48,824 bases of DNA from JAVBNU01 sp031551265. Lineage in GTDB: Bacteria > Cyanobacteriota > Vampirovibrionia > Gastranaerophilales > Gastranaerophilaceae. The position numbers and the translations under genes are program-made. Below, piece after piece: positions 41,299-48,824 of this stretch (positions within the stretch are counted from its first letter, which is position 1; the number at the start of each line of letters is the position of its first letter). Where the stretch lies: assembly GCA_031551265.1 (NCBI GenBank), contig JAVBNU010000003.1, positions 1-48,824 on the forward strand, written 5' to 3'. Under the pieces are notes generated by a model. It saw nothing but the letters and a program-made list of their open reading frames with translations. It did no database searches and was not told the origin of the DNA.

Positions 41299-42084
41299 TT
41301 ATTGATATTGTATAGGTGAGTAGGTCATCGGTTGGTCAAGCACTACGTCAACAGCAGCATTAGCAGGTATAACAACCTCGCCGCCTTTGTCCCATAGTGA
41401 TTTAACAAGTCCGCCGCCCGCACCCACAGCCGTACCATAGACAGCGCCTTTACCGACTTTACCGCCTGAAAGTGCACCCATCGTGAGGCCTGCAACAGCG
41501 CCAATACCTGCACCAACACCCATGTCTTTGGCATATTCTTTGGTTGTATCCATTTTTGTACCACCGTATACTATGCCCGAACCATCGTCAGTGCGAAGTT
41601 TTCCTGATATAGGAATAGTTTGTCCTTGTGGTGTTGTAAGACAAGTAAACTTAATCTGTAAACACCCGTTACGTGTGCCATGCCCTGCTGATTTAGCCTG
41701 GATTGCAGTACCCATTATAGTGCTGCCGGCAGGCGCCACAACCGTTCCGTTGTACGAAAAAGGCTGCGCCAAGACCAAGCTTACGTTCTGTCCTACTGCC
41801 ATGGTTTCAGTATTATATTCCATTGTTGTTACAGCCGGAATATTTACATTCGGAGGTACCATTACTACATTACCTTGCAGCGGTGATACATATGCATTAA
41901 CAGGCTGTTGTGCCTGATATTGAGGCTGTGAATACTGGCCGCTGTAGTATGGTTGTTGTGTTTGTACAGCATAATTTGGTTGAACTGCACTAAAATTAGT
42001 TGTTTGCGTCGGTTTTGCAAACGATGCATTCGCAGCCAATATGGCTGATAATACTAATAAAGATACTCTACCCTTGTTATTCAT
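41299..42084 (-). CDS. Secreted glycine-zipper protein with TrbI/VirB10-like segment, 261 aa
   Basis: Signal peptide MNNKGRVSLLVLSAILAANASFA, then a Gln/Tyr/Pro-rich region (25-75). A segment VVAPAGSTIMGTAIQAKSAGHGTRNGCLQIKFTCLTTPQGQTIPISG recalls the VirB10/TrbI outer-membrane core fold. A glycine zipper follows (GVGAGIGAVAGLTMGALSGGKVGKGAVYGTAVGAGGG). May be an outer-membrane lipid-facing or pore-forming protein. GAGGATG ribosome binding site. Function unknown. Confidence 0.7.
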   Translation of the reverse strand: MNNKGRVSLLVLSAILAANASFAKPTQTTNFSAVQPNYAVQTQQPYYSGQYSQPQYQAQQPVNAYVSPLQGNVVMVPPNVNIPAVTTMEYNTETMAVGQNVSLVLAQPFSYNGTVVAPAGSTIMGTAIQAKSAGHGTRNGCLQIKFTCLTTPQGQTIPISGKLRTDDGSGIVYGGTKMDTTKEYAKDMGVGAGIGAVAGLTMGALSGGKVGKGAVYGTAVGAGGGLVKSLWDKGGEVVIPANAAVDVVLDQPMTYSPIQYQ

Positions 42085-42286
42085 GACTTCATCCTCGCTA
42101 GTCTTGCAATTATAATTATATTAAATATTAATTTTAATGTCCATTAAATCTTTGAACATTAGCCATGTAATTTAACTCTTTTGTGTTTCAATATTCAGCA
42201 TAACTATAATCTCTACCTTCACCTGTCTTGTTATATATAACGAGATGTTTCTGATTTTGTTCAAAAATTCTTAAACTTATTTCATG

Positions 42287-42292
42287 TATAAT
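42287..42292 (+). promoter_or_regulatory. Predicted -10 box for the phospholipase-D-like gene
   Basis: TATAAT 32 bases before the GTG start at 42324; an AAGGA ribosome binding site lies in between. Confidence 0.4.
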
Positions 42293-42323
42293 AAATAAAA
42301 GCTGAGATTGCCTAAGGAAAAAA

Positions 42324-43676
42324 GTGAAAAAGATTATAACATTAATAATACTGATATTGCTGAATACAAGTATTCCTTATACTTTTGGTAAAAGCAACGC
42401 TATAAAGGAAACAAGCATTCCTGCGGATGCCAAAAAAGTAAATGAGGTTGATTCAAAAGCGAGAAAAAAGAACTCTAATCTTTTTTCTAAAATTTTTCAC
42501 GCACCACCTGAAAAACCTATACCGAACATACGTACAGATATTTTTGAAGTCTATTTTATAGATGGTTTTAAATATAAAAAACCTGCTAATTATGCCCGAA
42601 CTGCAGCAGTACAAGCACTTGTACAAGAAATCAACCAAGCTGAAATTTCTGTGGATTTTGCAGTATTCGGATTTTCGTCTCAACCTGAATTATTGAAATC
42701 GCTACTGAAAGCAAGGAGTAGAGGTGTTCAAATTCGCTGGGTCACTGATATGACACCATGGAACTTTAACTTTTATAATTCAGGAACAAAAGAAGTCTTA
42801 AAAGCCATACCCACATGCGTTACCGATTATTTAACAGACAAAAAATTATTGGAATATCACTTGTCGAAAGGTTGGAAAACATATAATGGTACACTCATGC
42901 ATAATAAATATTTTGTCATTGACAATAAAGTAGTGTGGACAGGTTCAACAAATATTAGTTCAGCTTGCTCAGGAGGTTATAACACAAATGTATCCATTCT
43001 TATACGCTCTGAAGAAATTGCTAATTTATACACACAAGATTTTGAAAAAATGTATGTAGAAAAATCTTTTCACAGAGATAAGGCTGTTTTATACAAAAAA
43101 GACATAGCGCTCAAAGATAATTCTGATGCACAGATATACTTTTCGCCAACTAATAAAATTTTGTATGAGGGAATTTTACCAGTAATTGATAACTCAAAAA
43201 ATTACGTTTATATGCCTATTTTTTATTTAACAAGTGAGCCTATTTTCGATGCACTAAAAAACGCACAGAAACGAGGAGTTGATGTTAAAATCATTGCTGA
43301 TGCTCACTATGCGACAGACCAACATTCCAAAATAAAAGAGCTACGAGAAGCAGGTCTTTTGATTAAAGTCGAAAATTGGGGCGGGAAAATGCACATGAAA
43401 TCGCTAATAGTTGATGATGAATATTCAATTTTTGGTTCTTGTAATTTTACTAAATCAGGAATTAATCAAGGTGATGAGAACATGGTAATACTAAAGAATT
43501 TCATCATCGCAAAAAAATTCAAAGAAAAATTTGAATCTTATTGGATAATTATACCTGACAAATGGCTGTATGAGACACCGAAGCCGGAAGGTCCTGACAG
43601 TTTCGGCTCGTGCTCTGATGGTTTGGACAATGACCATGACGGATTAATTGATAAAAATGACCCCGATTGTCAATAA
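42324..43676 (+). CDS. Secreted phospholipase D-like protein
   Basis: 450 aa, GTG start supported by AAGGA about six bases upstream. Signal peptide MKKIITLIILILLNTSIPYTFG. Two HKD motifs: His193/Lys195/Asp200 (HNKYFVID) and His357/Lys359/Asp364 (HMKSLIVD), each followed by GS.N, so the active site is complete. Family members cut phosphodiesters in lipids or nucleic acids; which one is not clear. The C-terminus CSDGLDNDHDGLIDKNDPDC is an Asp-rich, calcium-loop-like motif framed by cysteines seen at the ends of secreted proteins. Convergent with the next gene. Confidence 0.88.
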   Translation: MKKIITLIILILLNTSIPYTFGKSNAIKETSIPADAKKVNEVDSKARKKNSNLFSKIFHAPPEKPIPNIRTDIFEVYFIDGFKYKKPANYARTAAVQALVQEINQAEISVDFAVFGFSSQPELLKSLLKARSRGVQIRWVTDMTPWNFNFYNSGTKEVLKAIPTCVTDYLTDKKLLEYHLSKGWKTYNGTLMHNKYFVIDNKVVWTGSTNISSACSGGYNTNVSILIRSEEIANLYTQDFEKMYVEKSFHRDKAVLYKKDIALKDNSDAQIYFSPTNKILYEGILPVIDNSKNYVYMPIFYLTSEPIFDALKNAQKRGVDVKIIADAHYATDQHSKIKELREAGLLIKVENWGGKMHMKSLIVDDEYSIFGSCNFTKSGINQGDENMVILKNFIIAKKFKEKFESYWIIIPDKWLYETPKPEGPDSFGSCSDGLDNDHDGLIDKNDPDCQ

Positions 43677-43677
43677 T

Positions 43678-44505
43678 TTAGCTATGGCAAAATGCACATT
43701 TATTACTTTCTTCATCATCGAATAAATCGTCTAACAAGAAGTTTGAAACATCAGTCGTTTTTTGTATTTTTTTATTTTCGTAACTTTTTTTAATTCTCCG
43801 AATATTTTCAGGTTTTATTAATTCTTTTAATGACATATCTTGACACCATGTAAAATTTTTGCCACGCTCAACAGAGCCTCTTTCCTCATATTCAACTGCT
43901 TTTTGAAACAAGTCATGATGTCTCTCATAAAGCCCGACCCACTCAATTTTTCTTTGAAAAAAGCAAAAGTAACAACCTGAGCGTGAACGCCATTTATAGT
44001 ATTCAGGTATTCCTATGCTATTTTTATTTAAAATGTCATGAACGTCACTTTTAGTAACGCTATTTTCTACAAAAGGATACTGCTGCATAACTAAATCACT
44101 ATCATAGCTGTGGTTTACTCTACTTGGTTCATCTGCTCTAATACCGACATATACATTGATTTTGCATCCCTTAGCAACGCGCTCATTTATGTATTTCCGG
44201 AATGTTTTAGTTTTCATCTCAATTGTGCACCAGCGATATCTTATCGAGGGGAGCAATTTATAAATCAAATAAAAATCCTCAAAGCTTTTATATGGTTTGA
44301 TCCGTTGAACAGGCTTATTCAAAAACATTTCAATTTTATTCAAATAATCATACGTTTCAGGTATCTCACATTCTGTATCAAAAAATACGTACTCAATTTT
44401 TTCATGCACCTCCGGCATGTTGTCTTTAATGAAGAAGGCAAGCGCTGTCGAGTCTTTGCCACCTGAGAGGCTCAAAATATGGTATTCGTTTTGTTGGTTA
44501 TCCAT
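43678..44505 (-). CDS. PAPS-reductase-family (PP-loop) protein, 275 aa
   Basis: PP-loop SGGKDS at 14-19 and FFDTECEIPETYDYL place it in the adenylyl-sulfate reductase / DndC-like group. Cysteines in RYRWCTIEMK, SGCYFCFFQRK and the C-terminal CAFC could bind a metal or iron-sulfur cluster. True sulfate assimilation enzymes look different, and no cysN/cysD partner or dnd/ssp gene lies here. It may act on nucleic acid or a small molecule; many phages and islands carry such genes. Single gene. Confidence 0.8.
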   Translation of the reverse strand: MDNQQNEYHILSLSGGKDSTALAFFIKDNMPEVHEKIEYVFFDTECEIPETYDYLNKIEMFLNKPVQRIKPYKSFEDFYLIYKLLPSIRYRWCTIEMKTKTFRKYINERVAKGCKINVYVGIRADEPSRVNHSYDSDLVMQQYPFVENSVTKSDVHDILNKNSIGIPEYYKWRSRSGCYFCFFQRKIEWVGLYERHHDLFQKAVEYEERGSVERGKNFTWCQDMSLKELIKPENIRRIKKSYENKKIQKTTDVSNFLLDDLFDDEESNKCAFCHS

Positions 44506-44525
44506 TGTTATCCTTTCTTTATTTC

Positions 44526-44576
44526 GGTGTGCAATAGCCCACCCTACAATTCACGGTGCGTAAGACGCACCCTACA
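44526..44576. repeat. Two GTAG-foot hairpin repeats
   Basis: GGTGTGCAATAGCCCACC+CTACA (44526-44548) and GGTGCGTAAGACGCACC+CTACA (44555-44576). Confidence 0.8.
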
Positions 44577-44587
44577 TTTTGCTCCTT

Positions 44588-44640
44588 GTCATTGCGAGGG
44601 CTTTAGCCCGTGGCAATCCAGTACAGAACGCACCCTACAA
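44588..44640. repeat. Palindromic repeat (GTCATTGCGAGG type) plus half hairpin
   Basis: GTCATTGCGAGGGC-TTTA-GCCCGTGGCAATCC at 44588-44619, a form widely dispersed in bacteria (recalled), then a lone right half ACGCACC+CTACAA at 44629-44640. Confidence 0.65.
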
Positions 44641-44737
44641 TTTATCATAGAAGTTTTTTCAGAATTTATACAACCATAACTTAAAATAACTTAATAACCT
44701 GCCCCATTTTATTTTAATTAAGATATTGCCAAAAAAA

Positions 44738-46138
44738 TTAAATTACATTTTGTGTTCTTGCGTTGCTCAACACGGTATCTTTTATGTAGGATGGTTTCAT
44801 GGCATTTATTGAAAGCTCTGCAGCTTCTTTCAAGCCGAGTTCAGTTCTGAGGTTCTTACTTATTTGCGCAGCAATTTCTACCTCACCAATTGTGCTTGCA
44901 TCTACTTCAAGCAAATTACCGGTGTATGTTTCGAAGGAAGTGCTTGCAGAAGTATAATTCCTATGTGCTTCTAAAAACTTTTCAGCCTCGATTGCTTTAG
45001 GTGTTCCGGCTTTAATAACTCCATCCCTGTGCATTTGCAGGGAAAGACACTGTTCACCCAGAGCATTCTCCATACCTTCGGTTCGCACTATTTGTGAAAA
45101 CTGTTCAACGTGCCTGTGTTCATGACCTATGCTGGTTATCATTTCATTTAAACTTTTTGAGCTCGGATTTTCAATATACAATGTTGCAGTATTCAACCTT
45201 GGTGTTGAAGCATCCACGGCAGTATTAACATGACCACAATTCGCTGTTGTGGAGACTTCTTTACCTTTAATTGTGTATTCAATTGGTTTATTATAACATT
45301 CAAGGTCTGAAGGTGACACAAAACCGCGCTCTTTGGCAGTTTGTCTATATGCGTTGTTTAGTTCGCTCATGAACAATTCTCTACGGTCTTGTTGGAGCAA
45401 TAACTTGAATTTACCTTCCCAGGTCGGTTCTTTCATAATTTGTGAGAATAATGAATTTTTTTTGACTTCTACAATCTTGCCGGCTGCGTCTACAGTCGTT
45501 TCTTTCGTACCGCCAAAGTATTTTTCCATTGTAGTAACTGTGTTTGCATTATTATCGTTGGTAATCATAATTTTTGGCTGGAAATAAGGCGAAACATTAC
45601 GTTTTAAGTGAGAAATAGCTTTTGGCAAGAACGGCAATGTCAGCGCCAAATCAAAACCGTTGCCTCCGAGATCTTTCAAATTTTTTCTTAATTCGTTGTT
45701 ATCATCTTTCTTGTAATTTGAGTATGCTTTCCATGTGTTTCGTATTGTATTAACAGAAGCCATCAACCCGAATCCTACAACAAGTGCAGCCCCGCCCGTT
45801 GCAACGCTCACCCCGACAAATGGTAAAGCGAACAGCGCTCCTGTTGTCAACGCAAGGGCAGCAACTGTTTTTATCGGATGTGTAACAACTCCTTTAATTA
45901 TATCCACGGCTTTATTAACAAAGCCTTTGCATAGTAGTCCTAAAGCTTCTTTCGAACTGACTTTGTCATTCGCTTGTTGGTTAGAAGCATTTTGACGCAC
46001 AAAACTATCTGACTGTGTGTTCGTATTATTGAGCACAGGGACATCATTGTTGGTTTGCTGCCTGTTATTAGCAGGTGTATACCAATACTGCGAAGATTTT
46101 GCTATATAAGGGTCTTGGTTTGTAATTGACAAACTCAT
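44738..46138 (-). CDS. Membrane-anchored zincin-like protein (HEXXH), 466 aa
   Basis: Residues 1-65 are polar and Asn/Gln rich with no Sec signal at the N-terminus. A hydrophobic hairpin lies at about 90-130 (VAALALTTGALFALPFVGV, GGAALVVGFGLMASV). The tail carries SIGHEHRHVEQFSQ with the zinc motif HEHRH at 339-343, and a possible third ligand Glu411 in LLEVDAST. Activity and substrate unknown. It shares its general layout with the proteins at 13063 and 6240 but not the sequence of the catalytic region. Upstream is a 177-base divergent gap. Confidence 0.7.
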   Translation of the reverse strand: MSLSITNQDPYIAKSSQYWYTPANNRQQTNNDVPVLNNTNTQSDSFVRQNASNQQANDKVSSKEALGLLCKGFVNKAVDIIKGVVTHPIKTVAALALTTGALFALPFVGVSVATGGAALVVGFGLMASVNTIRNTWKAYSNYKKDDNNELRKNLKDLGGNGFDLALTLPFLPKAISHLKRNVSPYFQPKIMITNDNNANTVTTMEKYFGGTKETTVDAAGKIVEVKKNSLFSQIMKEPTWEGKFKLLLQQDRRELFMSELNNAYRQTAKERGFVSPSDLECYNKPIEYTIKGKEVSTTANCGHVNTAVDASTPRLNTATLYIENPSSKSLNEMITSIGHEHRHVEQFSQIVRTEGMENALGEQCLSLQMHRDGVIKAGTPKAIEAEKFLEAHRNYTSASTSFETYTGNLLEVDASTIGEVEIAAQISKNLRTELGLKEAAELSINAMKPSYIKDTVLSNARTQNVI

Positions 46139-46281
46139 AAAACATCTAACCTATTACACTAATTACCTATAATAATATTAAAACAAATTAATCGGAAAAT
46201 TTGCCTTTCTTTGTAATAATGATTAAAATAACTTCATAATTACGCAAACTCTTTTGATTATGTAAAAAGACGCTTTTAGTG

Positions 46282-46287
46282 TATAAT
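46282..46287 (+). promoter_or_regulatory. Predicted -10 box for the purD-like/ylxR/infB genes
   Basis: TATAAT 29 bases before the ATG at 46316, which has GAGG at 46308-46311. Confidence 0.4.
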
Positions 46288-46315
46288 AAGAAAAATAAAT
46301 TAATAGTGAGGTCAA

Positions 46316-47581
46316 ATGCGAGTATTAATAATAGGTTCAGGCACAAAAGAATATTCACTGGCGCAAGCTTTCAAAAAGCTTGATAACGTGGATATAGTTT
46401 TCGTTGCACCGGGAAACGAACATATAAAAGGAATCGCTAATTGCATTGACATTTCACCTGATAATATTTCAGAAATACTGGAATTTGCGCAGGCAAACGA
46501 GATTACGCTAACGGTTACGTTTGATGAAAACGCAATAATCAACGGGATTGCCGATGAATTTAATAATGCTAACCTCACAATATTCGCGCCAACAAAGGAC
46601 GCGGCAAGAATCACATCCTATAAATCAATCGCTAAAAAATTCATGTACAAAACCAAAATCTTAACCCCGAAATTTGCGGTACTCGATAAAGAAAACACTG
46701 CTATAGACTACGTTCGCAACTCAAAATACCCTTTAGTCATAAAAAGTGACAGCCATTTAGATAATGTTGTGCCAATTATCTGCAACACATTTTCACAAGC
46801 GAAACGCGAGGTTGAGCTAAGCTTCATTTCACAAAACAAAAAGATTTTAGTCGAAGATTTTATCGACGGTCAGGAACTCTCATTTTATGTCATAACAGAC
46901 GGCTACAACGCAATCCCGATTATGACATGCGTACCTTATAAATATTCTCTTGACGACAATGGAGGCGCAATCACACATGGGCTAGGCGCATACGCCCCCG
47001 CGCAGCAGGTAGACAAAGAGCTGGAAAACAAAATACTGAAAACGATAGTATACCCTGCCTTAAAGGAGCTTGAGCGAAACGATAACCCTTATATCGGGAT
47101 TCTAGGGGTCGATATAATTATCGATAGCAACGGCAAAATGTACGCCCTAGAGTTTAATTCACATTTTAATGAGCCTGATTTGCAATGTGCTATAGAATTA
47201 TTGGACGAAAATATATTTGATTTAATGCGCGCAGCGATTGTCGGCTCGTTAGCCGATGATTTTGAGCGAATTAATACAAAACCCGGTTCAGCGATTTCGG
47301 CTGTGCTGACTTCGCCAAATTACGATAAAACAAATCTGAAAAATGCCGTCATCGAAGGACTTGACGGACTTGATGATAATGTAAGTATTGTCTTTGATAA
47401 GGCTAAAAAGAATGAATATCTTGAATATGTGACCAATGGCAAGCGGGTTCTAATCGCAACAACCACTGCATCAACTCTTGCTAATGCACGTAAAATAATT
47501 TATGAAAATATTAACCTCATTGAATATCGCGATAAAAAATATCTCAAAAACATAGGGGCATTCTGCATTAGAGAGTGGTAG
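46316..47581 (+). CDS. PurD-like ATP-grasp protein with eroded active site
   Basis: 421 aa, colinear with phosphoribosylamine-glycine ligase: RVLIIGSGTKEYSLAQAF, VFVAPGNEHIKG, TIFAPTKDAARI, ILVEDFIDGQELSFYVITDG, HGLGAYAPA, YALEFNSHFNEPDLQ. Key blocks of the enzyme are altered: the AAGKGV phosphate loop reads LDNVVP, the EAPLV block reads ENAII, and FNCRFGDPETQ reads FNSHFNEPDLQ (Arg, Gly and Asp lost). The Glu-Phe-Asn metal residues remain. So it is either a paralog with a new substrate or a non-catalytic protein. It starts a run with ylxR and infB. Confidence 0.8.
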   Translation: MRVLIIGSGTKEYSLAQAFKKLDNVDIVFVAPGNEHIKGIANCIDISPDNISEILEFAQANEITLTVTFDENAIINGIADEFNNANLTIFAPTKDAARITSYKSIAKKFMYKTKILTPKFAVLDKENTAIDYVRNSKYPLVIKSDSHLDNVVPIICNTFSQAKREVELSFISQNKKILVEDFIDGQELSFYVITDGYNAIPIMTCVPYKYSLDDNGGAITHGLGAYAPAQQVDKELENKILKTIVYPALKELERNDNPYIGILGVDIIIDSNGKMYALEFNSHFNEPDLQCAIELLDENIFDLMRAAIVGSLADDFERINTKPGSAISAVLTSPNYDKTNLKNAVIEGLDGLDDNVSIVFDKAKKNEYLEYVTNGKRVLIATTTASTLANARKIIYENINLIEYRDKKYLKNIGAFCIREW

Positions 47582-47583
47582 CT

Positions 47584-47877
47584 ATGGACGAAAAAAAAAT
47601 TATCAAAAGAAAATGCTGCAGTTGCAGACAAATTAAAGACCGAAGCGAATTTATTAAAATTACTGCAGAGCACGACACCGGAAAAATTATAATCAACCCG
47701 GATAATAACATCTTCGGGCGTTCGGTATACTTATGCCCCGACAAGGCTTGTATAGAGCGAGCTTGTAAAAAATCTGCAATACTAAAATTATTAAAAAACA
47801 AGTGCAATAAGAGCTCAGAAAACGACCTCGAAAAAATCAGGACTGTACTTGAGAATATTCTTGTGATAAATATATAG
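47584..47877 (+). CDS. YlxR/RnpM-family RNA-binding protein
   Basis: 97 aa from ATG 47584, two bases after the previous stop. Motifs KRKCCSCRQIKDRSEFIKI, IINPDNNIFGRSVYLCPDKACIERACKK are those of DUF448, whose members bind RNA (RNase P modulator in Firmicutes). It lies between nusA-type genes and infB in many genomes; here infB follows 38 bases on, but nusA is replaced by the purD-like gene. Confidence 0.92.
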   Translation: MDEKKIIKRKCCSCRQIKDRSEFIKITAEHDTGKIIINPDNNIFGRSVYLCPDKACIERACKKSAILKLLKNKCNKSSENDLEKIRTVLENILVINI

Positions 47878-47915
47878 TAGGGTAACTTTTAAAAAATTGG
47901 AGCACACGCCAAAGA

Positions 47916-48824
47916 ATGACTTTAGACAACTTAAGAGTATACGATATCGCCAAAGAACTAGATGTATCAAACAAAGATTTGATTGAAAAACTTGCCGAAA
48001 AAATGGGAGTTAAAGTCAAGTCACACTCCAGCGTGCTCACAGAGTCGCAAGCAAACAAAATTAGACAGATTATCAGCGAAGAAAAATCAGGCGTTGTCAA
48101 AAAACCAAAAGCATTCATCGTAAAAAAAGCAAAAGTGGACAAACCTGAAGAGACAGAAGAAAAAGCACCAGAAACTCAGCAAGAAAGCGCATCTGTAGTA
48201 AAAGTCATTAAGCGCCCTGAAATAAAAGTTGTTAAAAAACCTGAGCCCCAACCGGCTCCTAAACAACCCGCAGTGGAAAGACCTACACAAAAAACTGAGC
48301 CACAAGCTTTTGAGAGAAAACCTTTCCTAGCCAAACCGGCAGCACAGACAACTGCACCTCGAGGTGAAGAGCCTGAACAGCCAAGAAGATCTGCCCCGCC
48401 AAGAGACCCTCATGGTGGTGTTAAAGTTATAAAAAGAGCACCTTTGCCTGAACGCCCAAAAACAGGAAAACCTGCTGATGGCGAGCGCAAACCAAGACAA
48501 CAAGATGATGCGAATGCGCCAAAAGTACCCATAAAACGTACTATCATCACTCAGGATATGTACGATAACAAAGGGCCTGCAAGAAAAAAAGGTGGCAAAC
48601 ACGAAAAAGGCAAAGACAAATATAAAAGCAAAGAGGACGAGCAGGAAAGAATCAGCTTAGAGAAAGCTGCCGCTCAAAAACATAAAAAAAGATCTAAAAA
48701 AGACGAAGAGCTAGAAGCACTCACACAAGTAGTCTTAAACGAAGCTATAACAGTTGGTGAACTGGCAACAAAAATCAGAAAATCACCTTCTGAAATTGTG
48801 AAATTTTTAATGATGGAAGGCATT
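47916..48824 (+). CDS. infB: Translation initiation factor IF-2, N-terminal part
   Basis: 303 codons, open to the window end. Residues 1-50 form the first IF2_N domain (LDNLRVYDIAKELDVSNKDLIEKLAEKMGVKVKSH). A long basic, Pro/Lys-rich linker follows (about 60-235). The start of the second IF2_N domain follows near the end (NEAITVGELATKIRKSPSEIVKFLM). GTPase and tRNA-binding domains lie beyond. A GGAG site is about 13 bases before ATG. Confidence 0.95.
   Translation, partial: MTLDNLRVYDIAKELDVSNKDLIEKLAEKMGVKVKSHSSVLTESQANKIRQIISEEKSGVVKKPKAFIVKKAKVDKPEETEEKAPETQQESASVVKVIKRPEIKVVKKPEPQPAPKQPAVERPTQKTEPQAFERKPFLAKPAAQTTAPRGEEPEQPRRSAPPRDPHGGVKVIKRAPLPERPKTGKPADGERKPRQQDDANAPKVPIKRTIITQDMYDNKGPARKKGGKHEKGKDKYKSKEDEQERISLEKAAAQKHKKRSKKDEELEALTQVVLNEAITVGELATKIRKSPSEIVKFLMMEGI

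Noticed and set aside
1..48824. tRNA, rRNA, tmRNA and known riboswitches
   Set aside because: No gap shows a TTCGA-type T-arm with flanking stems or a recognisable riboswitch core by eye; a covariance search would be needed to be sure.

Overview
Organism. The window looks like the chromosome of an AT-rich, gram-negative-type bacterium of the non-photosynthetic cyanobacterial sister group (Melainabacteria/Vampirovibrionia, most like gut Gastranaerophilales). This is an inference. It rests on the efp-accB-accC order typical of the cyanobacterial lineage, outer-membrane-type genes (TolC, TonB/ExbB/ExbD), low GC, and several large proteins with polar N-termini and internal membrane segments. No rRNA or tRNA gene is visible to settle it.

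Layout. 1-250: end of a peptide-transporter binding protein, then a 130-bp tandem repeat. 536-6058 (minus): efp, accB, accC, coaBC, nif3-like and a small secreted protein in one tight operon, plus a separate unknown gene. 6240-7787: proline-rich, coiled-coil membrane protein. 7888-10652 (minus): serA and a class V aminotransferase, a serine-synthesis pair. 11099-12813: U32 tRNA-modification protein and YqeG-like phosphatase. 13063-15083: an anchored zincin gene with a (TTATC)10 tract upstream and one 132-bp palindromic element on each side. 15126-24637: FliA/WhiG sigma factor, TolC, and a chemosensory set (CheA with degenerate receiver, sensorless MCP, receiver with degenerate GGDEF, double CheW).

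25354-38035 is the accessory core: a plus-strand set of virion genes in podovirus (T7/P22-like) order. It has a tail-adaptor protein, a propeller-like stabilisation protein, an acetyltransferase-like protein, two internal-virion-like paralogs, tail collar and fibre proteins, DUF1353, a holin-like protein and an amidase. There is no terminase, portal, capsid or integrase. A block with an acyl-ACP thioesterase, two paralogous glycosyltransferases and a minus-strand PDZ protein lies inside it. The module ends at a bidirectional terminator.

38383-42084 (minus): TonB-type protein, ExbB, two ExbD and a glycine-zipper secreted protein. 42324-46138: secreted phospholipase-D-like protein, PAPS-reductase-family protein and a second anchored zincin. 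46316-48824: a PurD-like protein with eroded active-site motifs, ylxR and the start of infB.

Scattered between genes are many short hairpin repeats whose minus strand reads GTAG at the 5' foot. They resemble REP elements mobilised by RAYT transposases, and nearly all point the same way.
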